A stretch of 46,199 nucleotides of DNA, taken from positions 1 through 46,199 of the forward strand of contig CAZOOF010000012.1 in the NCBI GenBank assembly GCA_964581365.1. Reading direction: 5' to 3'. A program made the translations under genes and the position numbers. This document shows, in pieces, positions 8,473 to 15,816 of the stretch; the first letter of the stretch is position 1, and every line of letters begins with the position of its first letter. The notes under the pieces are model-generated. The model ran no database searches. It had not been told where the DNA came from and saw nothing but the letters and a program-made list of their open reading frames with translations. Source of the DNA: JAITWN01 sp964581365 (GTDB taxonomy: Bacteria; Pseudomonadota; Gammaproteobacteria; SZUA-140).

Positions 8473-8501
8473 AATATGGGCCTGAGCGCCGGGGAACTCA
8501 A
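8473..8501 (-). promoter_or_regulatory. Candidate promoter of the GT4-debranching operon
   Basis: On the minus strand TTGAGT (8496-8501), a 17 bp spacer and CATATT (8473-8478) each match 4 of 6 sigma70 consensus bases, about 47 bp upstream of the GT4 ATG. Within the same divergent region a 13 bp palindrome (CAGCAT-G-ATGCTG, 8547-8559) could be an operator, with no evidence for which protein binds it. Confidence 0.45.
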
Positions 8502-8633
8502 GCGGGGGGCTGTGGGAGGGGGAGGAGGGCGCAGGCGGTGGAAATGCAGCATGATGCTGTTCTGCTTCGCATTCAGGTTCTCCCTCATCTAGAATTCGTC
8601 AAACACGCAGTGCCGATCCCGTACGGAGAATCC

Positions 8634-9581
8634 ATGCTCAGGACCAGTGCCCAGGAGACAACGGTTGTCGCTGTCGGCGTTCTTTGCCGGCCGGATGGCC
8701 GCGTCCTGCTGGCGGAACGGCCGCCGGGCCGTCCAGCTGCCGGGTTCTGGGAGTTTCCCGGAGGCAAGGTCGAACCGGGGGAGCCGCTGGCGCAGGCGCT
8801 GTTGCGGGAGTTGCGCGAGGAGCTCGGCATCGAGGTGCAGTCGGCTGCGCCTTGGCTGTGTTTCTCCCATGCCGCCGGCGGGCGACCAGTGCAGCTGCAG
8901 TTCTTCAGGGTTCGCGCCTGGCGCGGTGAACCGGTCGGACGCGAAGGCCAGCGGCTGCGCTGGGTCGTTCCCGGGGATCCGGCGGTGGCGCCGCTGCTGC
9001 CGTTCAACGATCGCATGTTGCGCGCGCTCACTCTGCCCGAATGCTATGCGATCACGGCAGCCGGGTTGTTCGGGGTGGAAGGCTTTCTGCCGCGCCTGGA
9101 CGAAGCGCTGCGGTGCGGTGTCCGTCTGATCCAGGTGCGCGAGCCGGACATGGCGCGTTCGGAGCTGTTCGCCTTTGCCCGCGAGGTCGTCGCCAGGGCG
9201 CGGGCGTTCGGCGCGCGGGTCCTGATCAATGGTGATGAGGAGCTGGCCGCGGAGGCGGGCGCCGACGGAGTCCATCTGCGATCCCGTCAACTGATGACGG
9301 CGCGAGAGGCGCCGAAGCTCGCACTATGGGGGGCCTCCTGTCACGACCGTGAAGAGCTCGCGCAGGCGCTTGCGCTCGGCGCCGATTTTGCGGTGCTGTC
9401 ACCGGTGTTGCCGACCGCTTCGCATCCGGGCGTGGCCGGCATGGGCTGGACCGCCTTCACTGACCTCGTGCGCGGTCATCCGCTGCCGGTTTATGCGCTG
9501 GGAGGCATGCGCCGGGAGATGGGTGAAACTGCGCAGTTGCACGGTGCTCATGGCATCGCCCTGATGCGCGGAATCTGGTAA
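8634..9581 (+). CDS. Nudix hydrolase fused to a TenI/ThiE-like barrel
   Basis: The 315-residue protein has two domains. Residues 1-130 are a MutT-type Nudix hydrolase with an intact Nudix box from GGKVEPGEPLAQ to RELREELGIEV. Residues about 145-315 form a thiamine-phosphate-synthase-like TIM barrel (LIQVREPDM, GADGVHLRSRQ, LWGASCHD, ALGGM). The fusion is recurrent in gammaproteobacteria, where the Nudix part is expected to clean oxidised nucleotides such as 8-oxo-dGTP. The barrel keeps the Gln and Arg of the pyrophosphate site but has Pro where ThiE has Lys, NGD where ThiE has ND, and SH where ThiE has TK, so TMP synthase activity is doubtful. Start ATG 8634 follows GGAGA. Confidence 0.85.
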   Translation: MLRTSAQETTVVAVGVLCRPDGRVLLAERPPGRPAAGFWEFPGGKVEPGEPLAQALLRELREELGIEVQSAAPWLCFSHAAGGRPVQLQFFRVRAWRGEPVGREGQRLRWVVPGDPAVAPLLPFNDRMLRALTLPECYAITAAGLFGVEGFLPRLDEALRCGVRLIQVREPDMARSELFAFAREVVARARAFGARVLINGDEELAAEAGADGVHLRSRQLMTAREAPKLALWGASCHDREELAQALALGADFAVLSPVLPTASHPGVAGMGWTAFTDLVRGHPLPVYALGGMRREMGETAQLHGAHGIALMRGIW

Positions 9582-9644
9582 GGTTCGCCGGGGGCCGCGA
9601 CCGGGATGGCCCGCGAATCGGCGAGTGAGCTGAAGGCACGTACG

Positions 9645-10145
9645 ATGGCGAAAGCGAGAAAGGCACCACGCGTGGGCGTGGTGATGGGCAGCGACAGTGA
9701 CTGGAAGGTCATGCAGCATGCGACAGGTGTGCTCGAGGACTTTCGTGTACCCTTCGAGGCGCGAGTGGTGTCGGCCCATCGCACGCCCGATCTGCTGTAC
9801 GAATATGCGGAGACGGCCGCCGGCCGCGGGCTCGCCTGTGTCATCGCCGGCGCGGGCGGCGCGGCTCATCTGCCCGGCATGCTGGCCGCCAAGACCATCC
9901 TCCCGGTGCTCGGCGTTCCAGTCACCTCGCGTGCTCTGAAAGGGCTGGACTCACTGCTCTCGATCGCCCAGATGCCGCGCGGCGTGCCGGTGGCAACCTT
10001 CGCGATCGGCGAGGCCGGGGCTGCCAATGCAGGACTGTTTGCCGTCTCGCTGCTGGCGCTGCACGATGAGACGCTGGCCTCCCGCCTGGCCACATTCCGC
10101 CGTCGCCAGACGGCGCGCGCCCGGGCGATGAAGCTGCCGCGCTAG
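9645..10145 (+). CDS. purE: N5-carboxyaminoimidazole ribonucleotide mutase
   Basis: Class I PurE converts N5-CAIR to CAIR in purine synthesis, working after PurK. Signature segments are present in order: GVVMGSDSDW, VVSAHRTPD, AGAGGAAHLPGM, LPVLGVPV and PRGVPVATFAIG. I start at ATG 9645 (166 residues, preceded by GAAGG) because E. coli PurE is 169 residues long and the earlier ATG at 9606 lacks a ribosome site and adds a non-conserved leader. purK starts 1 bp after the stop, a clear translationally linked pair. Confidence 0.97.
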   Translation: MAKARKAPRVGVVMGSDSDWKVMQHATGVLEDFRVPFEARVVSAHRTPDLLYEYAETAAGRGLACVIAGAGGAAHLPGMLAAKTILPVLGVPVTSRALKGLDSLLSIAQMPRGVPVATFAIGEAGAANAGLFAVSLLALHDETLASRLATFRRRQTARARAMKLPR

Positions 10146-10146
10146 T

Positions 10147-11319
10147 ATGTCGTCTGCGAGTCAGCATTCCATGATCCTTCCGGGGGCGACTCTCGGCCTG
10201 CTCGGGGGCGGACAACTCGGGCGCATGTTCACGGCGGTCGCGCGCACGCGTGGCTATGAGGTCGTGGTGCTCGACCCGGATCCCGCAAGTCCCGCGGCGC
10301 AGTTCGCCACTGCGCATCTGTGCGCGCCCTACGAAGACAAAGCGGCGATCGCCGAGCTCGGAGCCCGCTCGGCCGCAGTGACCATCGAATTCGAGAACGT
10401 TCCGGCGACGGTGCTCGAGCGGCTGGGGCGGCAGTGCATCGTGCGGCCCGGCGCAGCGGCCGTGGCCATCTGTCAGGGACGAGTCAACGAGAAAAGCTTC
10501 CTCAGCGCCAATGGCTTCCCTGTTACTCGCTGGGCGCCGGTACGCGAGGCTGCCGAACTCGAAACGGCATTGCGGGATGTGGGCACACCGGCGCTGCTCA
10601 AGCTCGATCGCCTCGGCTATGACGGCAAGGGACAGGCGGTGGTCACGAATCCGGATGAGGCGCAGGCCGCATTCGCCGCCTTTGGTGGGCACCCCTGCAT
10701 TCTGGAGCGACGTATCGATCTCGCCGCGGAGGTTTCGGTGGTGCTGGCGCGCGGGGCGGACGGCGCCACGGCTCCGTTCCCGGTAGCCGAGAACCGGCAT
10801 TGCAACGGTATTCTCGATCTGAGCGTCGCGCCGGCCGAGATCGCGCCCGACCTTGCGGCCGCTGCGACCCGCGCGGCCTGCGCCATTGCCGCGGCGCTGG
10901 AATATGTGGGAGTCCTGGGCGTCGAGTTCTTCATCGACACCAGCGGCCGGCTGCTGGTCAACGAGCTCGCGCCGCGGCCGCACAACAGCGGTCACTACAC
11001 GATCGACAGCTGTCTGACTTCACAGTTCGAGCAGCAGCTGCGCGCACTGTGCGGGATGCCGCTCGGCGATCCGGCTCAGATGCGGGCCGCAGCGATGGTC
11101 AACATCCTCGGCGACGCCTGGCGCGGAGGCGAGCCACGCTGGGGCGAGGTGCTCGCCGAGCCCGATGCCAGGTTGCATCTCTACGGCAAGCGCGAGCCGC
11201 GTCCGGGCCGCAAGATGGGGCACTACACCTGCCTTGCGGACACCCCCGAGCGGGCCCGCGAGCTTGCCGGGCGCCTGCGCAGCGCGCTGATCGCGCCGGT
11301 CAGTCCGTCACCACGCTGA
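10147..11319 (+). CDS. purK: N5-carboxyaminoimidazole ribonucleotide synthase
   Basis: ATP-grasp enzyme of 390 residues that carboxylates AIR with bicarbonate and ATP to give N5-CAIR, the substrate of PurE. Visible motifs: nucleotide-binding GLLGGGQLGRMF near the N-terminus, TIEFENVP, LLKLDRLGYDGKGQ, and the metal-binding end ELAPRPHNSGHYTID. It follows purE by one base. Its last 20 bp overlap the 3' end of the DUF2959 gene on the other strand. Confidence 0.97.
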   Translation: MSSASQHSMILPGATLGLLGGGQLGRMFTAVARTRGYEVVVLDPDPASPAAQFATAHLCAPYEDKAAIAELGARSAAVTIEFENVPATVLERLGRQCIVRPGAAAVAICQGRVNEKSFLSANGFPVTRWAPVREAAELETALRDVGTPALLKLDRLGYDGKGQAVVTNPDEAQAAFAAFGGHPCILERRIDLAAEVSVVLARGADGATAPFPVAENRHCNGILDLSVAPAEIAPDLAAAATRAACAIAAALEYVGVLGVEFFIDTSGRLLVNELAPRPHNSGHYTIDSCLTSQFEQQLRALCGMPLGDPAQMRAAAMVNILGDAWRGGEPRWGEVLAEPDARLHLYGKREPRPGRKMGHYTCLADTPERARELAGRLRSALIAPVSPSPR

Positions 11320-11950
11320 GGTCCATGGTCGAACGCGCCTTGTTCAGCGCGTTGATCATCGGCTCGATGGCTTCCTGCAGCGCTTTGCCGTCCTTCTGGG
11401 CCTGCTCGGCAACCGGCTCGATTGCCTCGACTCCGGCCGGCGTCAGATCGTTGGACAGATAGGTTTCGATGTCGCGCAGATCCGAAATATAGGTCTGAAG
11501 CGTGCGCTTGACGTTGGCGCTGCTTCGGGTCAGTTCGGTGAACGCCTCGCGTGATTCCTCATGGCGTTTGTCGCTGATGTCGACCACGTCCGGATTGCTC
11601 ACCTCGGTAGTTTGTTCGCGCCATTCGGCGAAGTAGTCGAAGCCTTGGCTGCGCAGCGCGTCCGCGTGCTGCTCGAGTTCTTCGCCGACACGCTCCATCT
11701 CCGCGACATTTCTCGAATACCGTTCAAATGCCGGATTGAGGGAGCCGTCCGCATCGAGCAGAGTGTCGATGGATGCATCCACCACGTCCACTTGCATGAC
11801 TGCGTCACGCAGATCGGCGTCCACCTGTTCCATGTTGGAGGTGACATCCTCGGCGGGATTGTCGCTGCCAGAGCCGGGCAGATTGGCGCACGCCGCAACG
11901 AATACGGCGACGACCAGGGAAAGCAACGAGCGGTTCAGCGTCCTGTTCAT
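11300..11950 (-). CDS. DUF2959 family lipoprotein
   Basis: The 216-residue protein opens with a lipoprotein signal peptide (hydrophobic LSLVVAVF followed by lipobox VAAC, Cys about residue 21). The rest is long, charged, helical and probably coiled-coil, as in the DUF2959 family of unknown function (MEQVDADLRDAVMQVDVVDA, YFAEWREQ, LRDIETYLSNDLTPAGVEAI). It is expected on the periplasmic side of a membrane. The ATG at 11950 has AGGAAGGAG upstream; the longer frame adds a non-conserved stretch. It is divergent from the DUF883 gene, with an FNR-like box between them. Confidence 0.82.
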   Translation of the reverse strand: MNRTLNRSLLSLVVAVFVAACANLPGSGSDNPAEDVTSNMEQVDADLRDAVMQVDVVDASIDTLLDADGSLNPAFERYSRNVAEMERVGEELEQHADALRSQGFDYFAEWREQTTEVSNPDVVDISDKRHEESREAFTELTRSSANVKRTLQTYISDLRDIETYLSNDLTPAGVEAIEPVAEQAQKDGKALQEAIEPMINALNKARSTMDLSVVTD

Positions 11951-12062
11951 GGTTATGCTCCTTCCTGATGCTCCATCCTTCACCTTCCTCCCGACCGAAG
12001 CGATGGTAGCACAGCGATTTCCGGCTGCCTTTGCGCTATTCCGCCGAGCGTGCCTGCGACGA

Positions 12063-12076
12063 TTGACGGATATCAA
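12063..12076. promoter_or_regulatory. FNR/DNR-like box, divergent DUF2959/DUF883 promoter
   Basis: TTGAC-GGAT-ATCAA matches the FNR consensus TTGAT-N4-ATCAA at 9 of 10 positions. A TATCAA hexamer at 12099-12104 would place a plus-strand transcript start near 12111, exactly 41.5 bp from the box centre, the class II activation distance. The box is thus well placed to activate the DUF883-YqjE-like genes. The spacing is predicted, not measured. Confidence 0.6.
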
Positions 12077-12149
12077 TGAACTCTTGCGCCCGTCCGGTTA
12101 TCAATCGCTAAAGCGCTCGGACGAGCGACTCACCATGAGAGGTCCGGTA

Positions 12150-12458
12150 ATGGGCGACGTGAGAGATGCGAGAGACAGGCTGGAGGAGGACTTTCGCCGC
12201 GTAGTGCGTGATGCCGAAGCGCTGCTGCGAGCGACTGCTGACCAGGGTGGAGACACGCTGGCGGCGGCGCGCGCCCGAGCGGAGGAGACCCTGCGCGAGG
12301 CGCGGAACAGGCTGTATGAGATCGAGGGTGATCTCGTGCATCGTACCCGGGCTGCCGCCAAGGCGACCGACGAACTGGTGCATGACCGGCCTTGGCAGGC
12401 GATCGGTATCGCCGCCGGTGTCGGCTTCCTGGTCGGCATACTGTCCGGACGGCGCTGA
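12150..12458 (+). CDS. DUF883 (ElaB/YqjD-like) membrane-anchored protein
   Basis: A 102-residue protein with a charged amphipathic helical N-terminal part (RDARDRLEEDFRRVVRDAEALL, long heptad-like helix) and a single C-terminal membrane segment ending in GFLVGILSGRR, the ElaB/YqjD layout. In E. coli these tail-anchored inner-membrane proteins associate with ribosomes in stationary phase. ATG 12150 has AGAGG seven bases upstream; ATG 12135 in the same frame is an alternative. The YqjE-like gene follows immediately, as in the E. coli yqjDE order. Confidence 0.85.
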   Translation: MGDVRDARDRLEEDFRRVVRDAEALLRATADQGGDTLAAARARAEETLREARNRLYEIEGDLVHRTRAAAKATDELVHDRPWQAIGIAAGVGFLVGILSGRR

Positions 12459-12468
12459 GTGCGGGAAG

Positions 12469-12882
12469 GTGCGATGCCGGAGGAAGGGGGGCTCTGAGCA
12501 GCGCGGTTCGGGACTGCTGTTCGCCTGCAGGAAGCTGCTCGTTTCGATTGGCGAGCTGCTGTCGACGCGCATGGAGCTGCTGGCTCTCGAGGCGCGCGAG
12601 GAAGTGCTGCGGCTGCTGCGATCGGCGGCGCTGTTATTGCTGGCGGCAGTCTTCCTCGCGTTCATGCTTGCCGGCGCCTCGGCGTTTCTGATCATGTTCT
12701 TCTGGGACTCGCATCGTCTGCTGGCGCTGGGCGTGCTTACCGCCGTCTATGCGCTGGCTGCGCTTGTCTGCATGCTTTCCCTGCGTCGCCTTCTGCAGGG
12801 CAGACCGTTCCGGGCAACGCGTGAGGAGCTGCGTCTCGATCTGGAGCGAATCGGGGGCGTCGATCGAGGGCGCGATCGGTGA
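12469..12882 (+). CDS. YqjE-like (phage holin 6) inner-membrane protein, start uncertain
   Basis: The product has an amphipathic N-terminal helix (LLVSIGELLSTRMELLALEAREE) and two membrane segments (LLLLAAVFLAFMLAGASAFL and LLALGVLTAVYALAALVCML), typical of YqjE/holin-6-like proteins, of unknown function. The only in-frame start before the conserved part is GTG 12469. The best ribosome site (GGAAGG) instead serves ATG 12474, which reads MPEEGGL and stops. Removing one G from the six-G run at 12486-12491 would join that ATG to the conserved frame, so a homopolymer error or a real frameshift is suspected. Confidence 0.72.
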   Translation: MRCRRKGGSEQRGSGLLFACRKLLVSIGELLSTRMELLALEAREEVLRLLRSAALLLLAAVFLAFMLAGASAFLIMFFWDSHRLLALGVLTAVYALAALVCMLSLRRLLQGRPFRATREELRLDLERIGGVDRGRDR

Positions 12883-13169
12883 GCCGGGATTCCGGGTCTA
12901 TCCTCGCGCTGCTTTCGCGCCTGCTTCGCGGTACGGGCATGGACGGTAACGATGCATTGCAGCGTCTTGCGTTGGCGGTACGTTACCTGACGCTGGGGTA
13001 CCGGCTCGCGGCCACCGTTCGCGCTGCCCTGGCGCAGGGCAGGGTCGTCGAGGGATACCTGCCGTGTCGGGCGCCGCGGAGTCGGCGCGCCCGAATGGCC
13101 CCGGCAAGCGAGGTGGATTCGCCTTCCCGGTGCCTCGCGCGCAGTCAGCGAACGCGGACGAGTTGCTGA
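12879..13169 (+). CDS. Small hypothetical protein, third gene of the DUF883 group
   Basis: A possible 96-residue protein starting at GTG 12879, overlapping the YqjE-like stop by 4 bp (GTGA), which is the main support. The middle (DALQRLALAVRYLTLGYRLAATVRAALAQ) is helical and could be the equivalent of the third protein (YqjK-like) that often follows YqjDE. The C-terminal 40 residues are Arg- and Ser-rich and look non-coding, so the true end or even the frame is uncertain. Not recognised with confidence. Confidence 0.4.
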   Translation: MSRDSGSILALLSRLLRGTGMDGNDALQRLALAVRYLTLGYRLAATVRAALAQGRVVEGYLPCRAPRSRRARMAPASEVDSPSRCLARSQRTRTSC

Positions 13170-13186
13170 GTCGTGGTGATGGAGCT

Positions 13187-13222
13187 GCGCTCTCCGCCCC
13201 GTTGGTCTGGAGCGGAGAGCGC
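13187..13222. other. Perfect 11 bp inverted repeat between convergent genes
   Basis: GCGCTCTCCGC (13187-13197) and GCGGAGAGCGC (13212-13222) with a 14 nt loop lie between the plus-strand DUF883 group and the minus-strand KGG gene. There is no T tract on either side, so it is not a standard intrinsic terminator, though it could end or stabilise both transcripts. Confidence 0.5.
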
Positions 13223-13235
13223 GGAGTGGCGGTCT

Positions 13236-13640
13236 CTATAGATCCTCTTCTCCAGACTCATCATCCTCGAGAGGATCGTGATCCTGACCGTTGCCGTCGA
13301 TACTCTGGCGCTTTCGGCCGCCGTGCGATGCTTCACCGCCCTTGCGGCCGATTTCCGCCATGTGCGCGGTGTTCTGGCTCACTTCTTCACCGCCCTTGCG
13401 ACCGATTTCCGCCATGTGCGCGGTATTCTGGCTCACTTCCTCGCCGCCCTTGCGGCCGATTTCCGCCATGTGCTGGCGATCCTTGCTGACTTCCAGTCCG
13501 CCCTTGCGGCCAATCGCCGCCATGTGGGCGCGATCGCGGCTGACCGCGCGACCTCCTTTGCGTGCGATTTCCCTTTGCTTCTCGGCATCCATGGAAGCAA
13601 ATCCACGACCACTGGAACGTCCGCTTTCCTTGGCTGTCAT
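13236..13640 (-). CDS. KGG-repeat stress-induced protein (YciG/con-10-like)
   Basis: A 134-residue hydrophilic protein. It begins GFASMDAEKQREIARKGG, the hallmark of stress-induced KGG proteins, followed by tandem 18-residue units such as KGGEEVSQNTAHMAEIGR (four units and a partial fifth, two of them identical). The tail is acidic (DDESGEEDL). YciG-type proteins are stress- or RpoS-linked with no known enzymatic role; E. coli YciG is only about 60 residues, so this one is expanded. ATG 13640 is preceded by GGGAGG nine bases upstream; ATG 13647 is out of frame. Confidence 0.85.
   Translation of the reverse strand: MTAKESGRSSGRGFASMDAEKQREIARKGGRAVSRDRAHMAAIGRKGGLEVSKDRQHMAEIGRKGGEEVSQNTAHMAEIGRKGGEEVSQNTAHMAEIGRKGGEASHGGRKRQSIDGNGQDHDPLEDDESGEEDL
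13338..13553. repeat. Four 54 bp tandem repeats inside the KGG gene
   Basis: Units begin at 13338, 13392, 13446 and 13500, each starting GCCCTTGCG on the plus strand, with a degenerate fifth after 13553. Units 1 and 2 encode identical 18-residue repeats and differ at only a few, silent, positions, which suggests recent duplication. The unit is a multiple of three, so copy-number change keeps the frame. Confidence 0.9.
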
Positions 13641-13847
13641 GATGCATAACCTCCCTGTCTTGGCGTCATGGCCGCCAGCACTGCGCGACCCCGGGCCATT
13701 CATTGGCCACTTCCAAGCAGACAGCGATCGGCCCGGTAAGTTCCCGTCGACGGCTTGCGTCATGTCCAAAAACCGCAATGTTGTCGTCGGGTTACACCTC
13801 GGAATCGGTGCCTCTCCGCGGCGGTGGGTGAGGGCGACCGGGGCCTG

Positions 13848-13856
13848 TGCCATAAT
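13848..13856 (+). promoter_or_regulatory. Extended -10 element upstream of the ABC importer
   Basis: TGC followed by CATAAT (13851-13856) is an extended -10 motif 55 bp before the substrate-binding protein start. No clear -35 hexamer is seen. It is the best promoter candidate in the 270 bp between the KGG gene and the importer operon; nothing else could be assigned there. Confidence 0.4.
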
Positions 13857-13910
13857 GCCCGCCCATATGGGTGCAACGACCGAAAATGCCGCAGTCACAG
13901 GTCTGATGGG

Positions 13911-15749
13911 ATGAATGGAATCCTGGGGCGCCGATCGATGTCATTCCGGGCCATCGTCACATGCGCACACGGAGCCGCGATCGCCATCGCCTGCGCCGCG
14001 GTGGTGGCCGTAATCACGGCCTGCGGCCCCGCAGAAGCGCCGCTCGGCGAGCGTCCCGCGGCCGGACCACTGCCTGTCGACGCCGACGTTTCCCGCCTGC
14101 CTCCTGGGCAACCGGGAGGCGTATTCTTTGGCACCCTGGTCGGCATGCCGCGCACCTTCAATCCCCTGCAGTCGAGCGAGGATGCCCCCTCGGCGGCGGC
14201 CGTTTCGCGCCTGCTGGAGGGGCTGACCAGCTTCGATGCGGCGCGCGAGGAGATCGTGCCCGGGCTGGCGCGCGACTGGGAGATCTCCGAGGATCAGAGG
14301 ACCTTCACCTTCCATTTGCGGCGCGGCGTGCGCTGGAGCGATGGACATCCCTTCACCGCCGATGATGTGATTTTCACCTTCCAGGTGATCTACGACGAGC
14401 GCTATCCCAATCGCCGCAAGAGCGAGCTGTCGGTGGACGGAAAGCCGTTCGAGGTCGAGAAAATCGACGATCACACCGTGCGTTTCCGTACCGCGGGGGT
14501 CTATGCGCCCTTCCTGCTCTATATCGGTACCCCGATCATGCCGCGTCATCGGCTATGGTCCGCCTATGAGGACGGCACTTTCCTGCGCGCCTGGTCGGTG
14601 CGTGACGCGCAGCTGACTCCCGAGTCGATCGTCAGCACCGGTCCGCTGGTTCTGGAGCGGTTCCGCCCGGCCGAGCGCATCATTTACCGGGCCAATCCCC
14701 ACTACTGGCGCGTCGACGCCGATGGTCAGCGCCTGCCCTACATGGATCGTCTCATCGAGCGCATCGTGCGCAGCCAGCAGTCGAGCACGCTCGCTTTCGC
14801 TCATGGTCAGAGCGATTACGAAGGCATCGAAGTGCGAAACGTGGCCTGGGTGAAGCGAAATGCGGCCGACTACGGTTTCGATGTCTATGACCGCGGCCCG
14901 TCGCAATCGACCAACTTCATCTGGTTCAATCAGAACCAGGGTGTCGACCGCAATGGGCGGCCTTACGTCGAACCCCACAAGCTGGAATGGTTCCGCGATT
15001 CGCGCTTCCGCCAGGCGATATCGTGGGCGATCGATCGCGAGGGCATCGTGTCGGGCGTGCTGCTGGGGCGCGGCATGCCGCTATGGGGACCGATCAGTCC
15101 CGCGAACCGGAGCTGGTACAACCCCGATGTGCAGCGTTATCCCTACGATCCCGAGCGCGCGCAGGAGCTGTTGCGAGAGGCCGGCTTCAAGTGGGATGGA
15201 GATGGCAGACTGCACGATCGGCACGGTAACCGCGTCAGCTTCACCCTTGCCACGAATGAGGACAATGAGGTGCGCCAGGCGATCGGTCTGGTGTTCGTGG
15301 ATAATATGAAGCGGCTCGGCATCGACGTGCGCCTGCAGCCGCTCGATTTCAACACCTTTGTCGCCAAGGTGATGAACTCCTTCGATTACGAGGCGGGCCT
15401 GCTGGGACTGACCGGAAGCTGGGATCCGCAAGGCGGCTGGTCGGTCTACCATTCCACGGGGAGGCTGCACATGTGGTATCCGGCGCAACCGGAACCGTCG
15501 ACGGAATGGGAGGCGCGGGTCGACGAACTGATGGAGCAGCAGTTGCGCACACTCGATGTCGAGGAGCGCAGGCGCTACATCTTCGAGGTCCAGGAGATCC
15601 TTGCGCGCGAGCTGCCGTTGATCTATACCGTCACGGTGAACAGCTACGAGGGCCTGCAGGACCGGTGGCGCAATCTCGATCCGCCCCAGATGGGATCGCT
15701 GATCTGGAACTACGACGAGTTGTGGACCGAGAACCTGCTGCTGCGCTGA
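13911..15749 (+). CDS. Peptide-type ABC transporter substrate-binding lipoprotein
   Basis: The 612-residue protein belongs to the SBP_bac_5 (OppA/DppA) family. It has an N-terminal lipoprotein signal with lipobox ITAC (hydrophobic IAIACAAVVAVITAC), then LLEGLTSFD, GLARDWEISEDQRTFTFHLRRGVRWSDGHPFTADDV and FRQAISWAIDREGIV, all family signatures. It should capture a peptide or similar solute in the periplasm. ATG 13911 is chosen; ATG 13938 in the same frame would also leave a complete signal. It is the first gene of a five-gene operon. The ligand cannot be predicted from sequence. Confidence 0.9.
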   Translation: MNGILGRRSMSFRAIVTCAHGAAIAIACAAVVAVITACGPAEAPLGERPAAGPLPVDADVSRLPPGQPGGVFFGTLVGMPRTFNPLQSSEDAPSAAAVSRLLEGLTSFDAAREEIVPGLARDWEISEDQRTFTFHLRRGVRWSDGHPFTADDVIFTFQVIYDERYPNRRKSELSVDGKPFEVEKIDDHTVRFRTAGVYAPFLLYIGTPIMPRHRLWSAYEDGTFLRAWSVRDAQLTPESIVSTGPLVLERFRPAERIIYRANPHYWRVDADGQRLPYMDRLIERIVRSQQSSTLAFAHGQSDYEGIEVRNVAWVKRNAADYGFDVYDRGPSQSTNFIWFNQNQGVDRNGRPYVEPHKLEWFRDSRFRQAISWAIDREGIVSGVLLGRGMPLWGPISPANRSWYNPDVQRYPYDPERAQELLREAGFKWDGDGRLHDRHGNRVSFTLATNEDNEVRQAIGLVFVDNMKRLGIDVRLQPLDFNTFVAKVMNSFDYEAGLLGLTGSWDPQGGWSVYHSTGRLHMWYPAQPEPSTEWEARVDELMEQQLRTLDVEERRRYIFEVQEILARELPLIYTVTVNSYEGLQDRWRNLDPPQMGSLIWNYDELWTENLLLR

Positions 15750-15816
15750 CCATGATCGGCCTTCCATTGAAAACCCGCTCCGCGCAGGCGGACCGCCCCG
15801 GCACAGGAATTTCGCC

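Noticed and set aside
13338..13553. Regular repeats resembling a short CRISPR array
   Set aside because: The units are contiguous 54 bp tandem repeats with no unique spacers and encode the KGG protein in frame.
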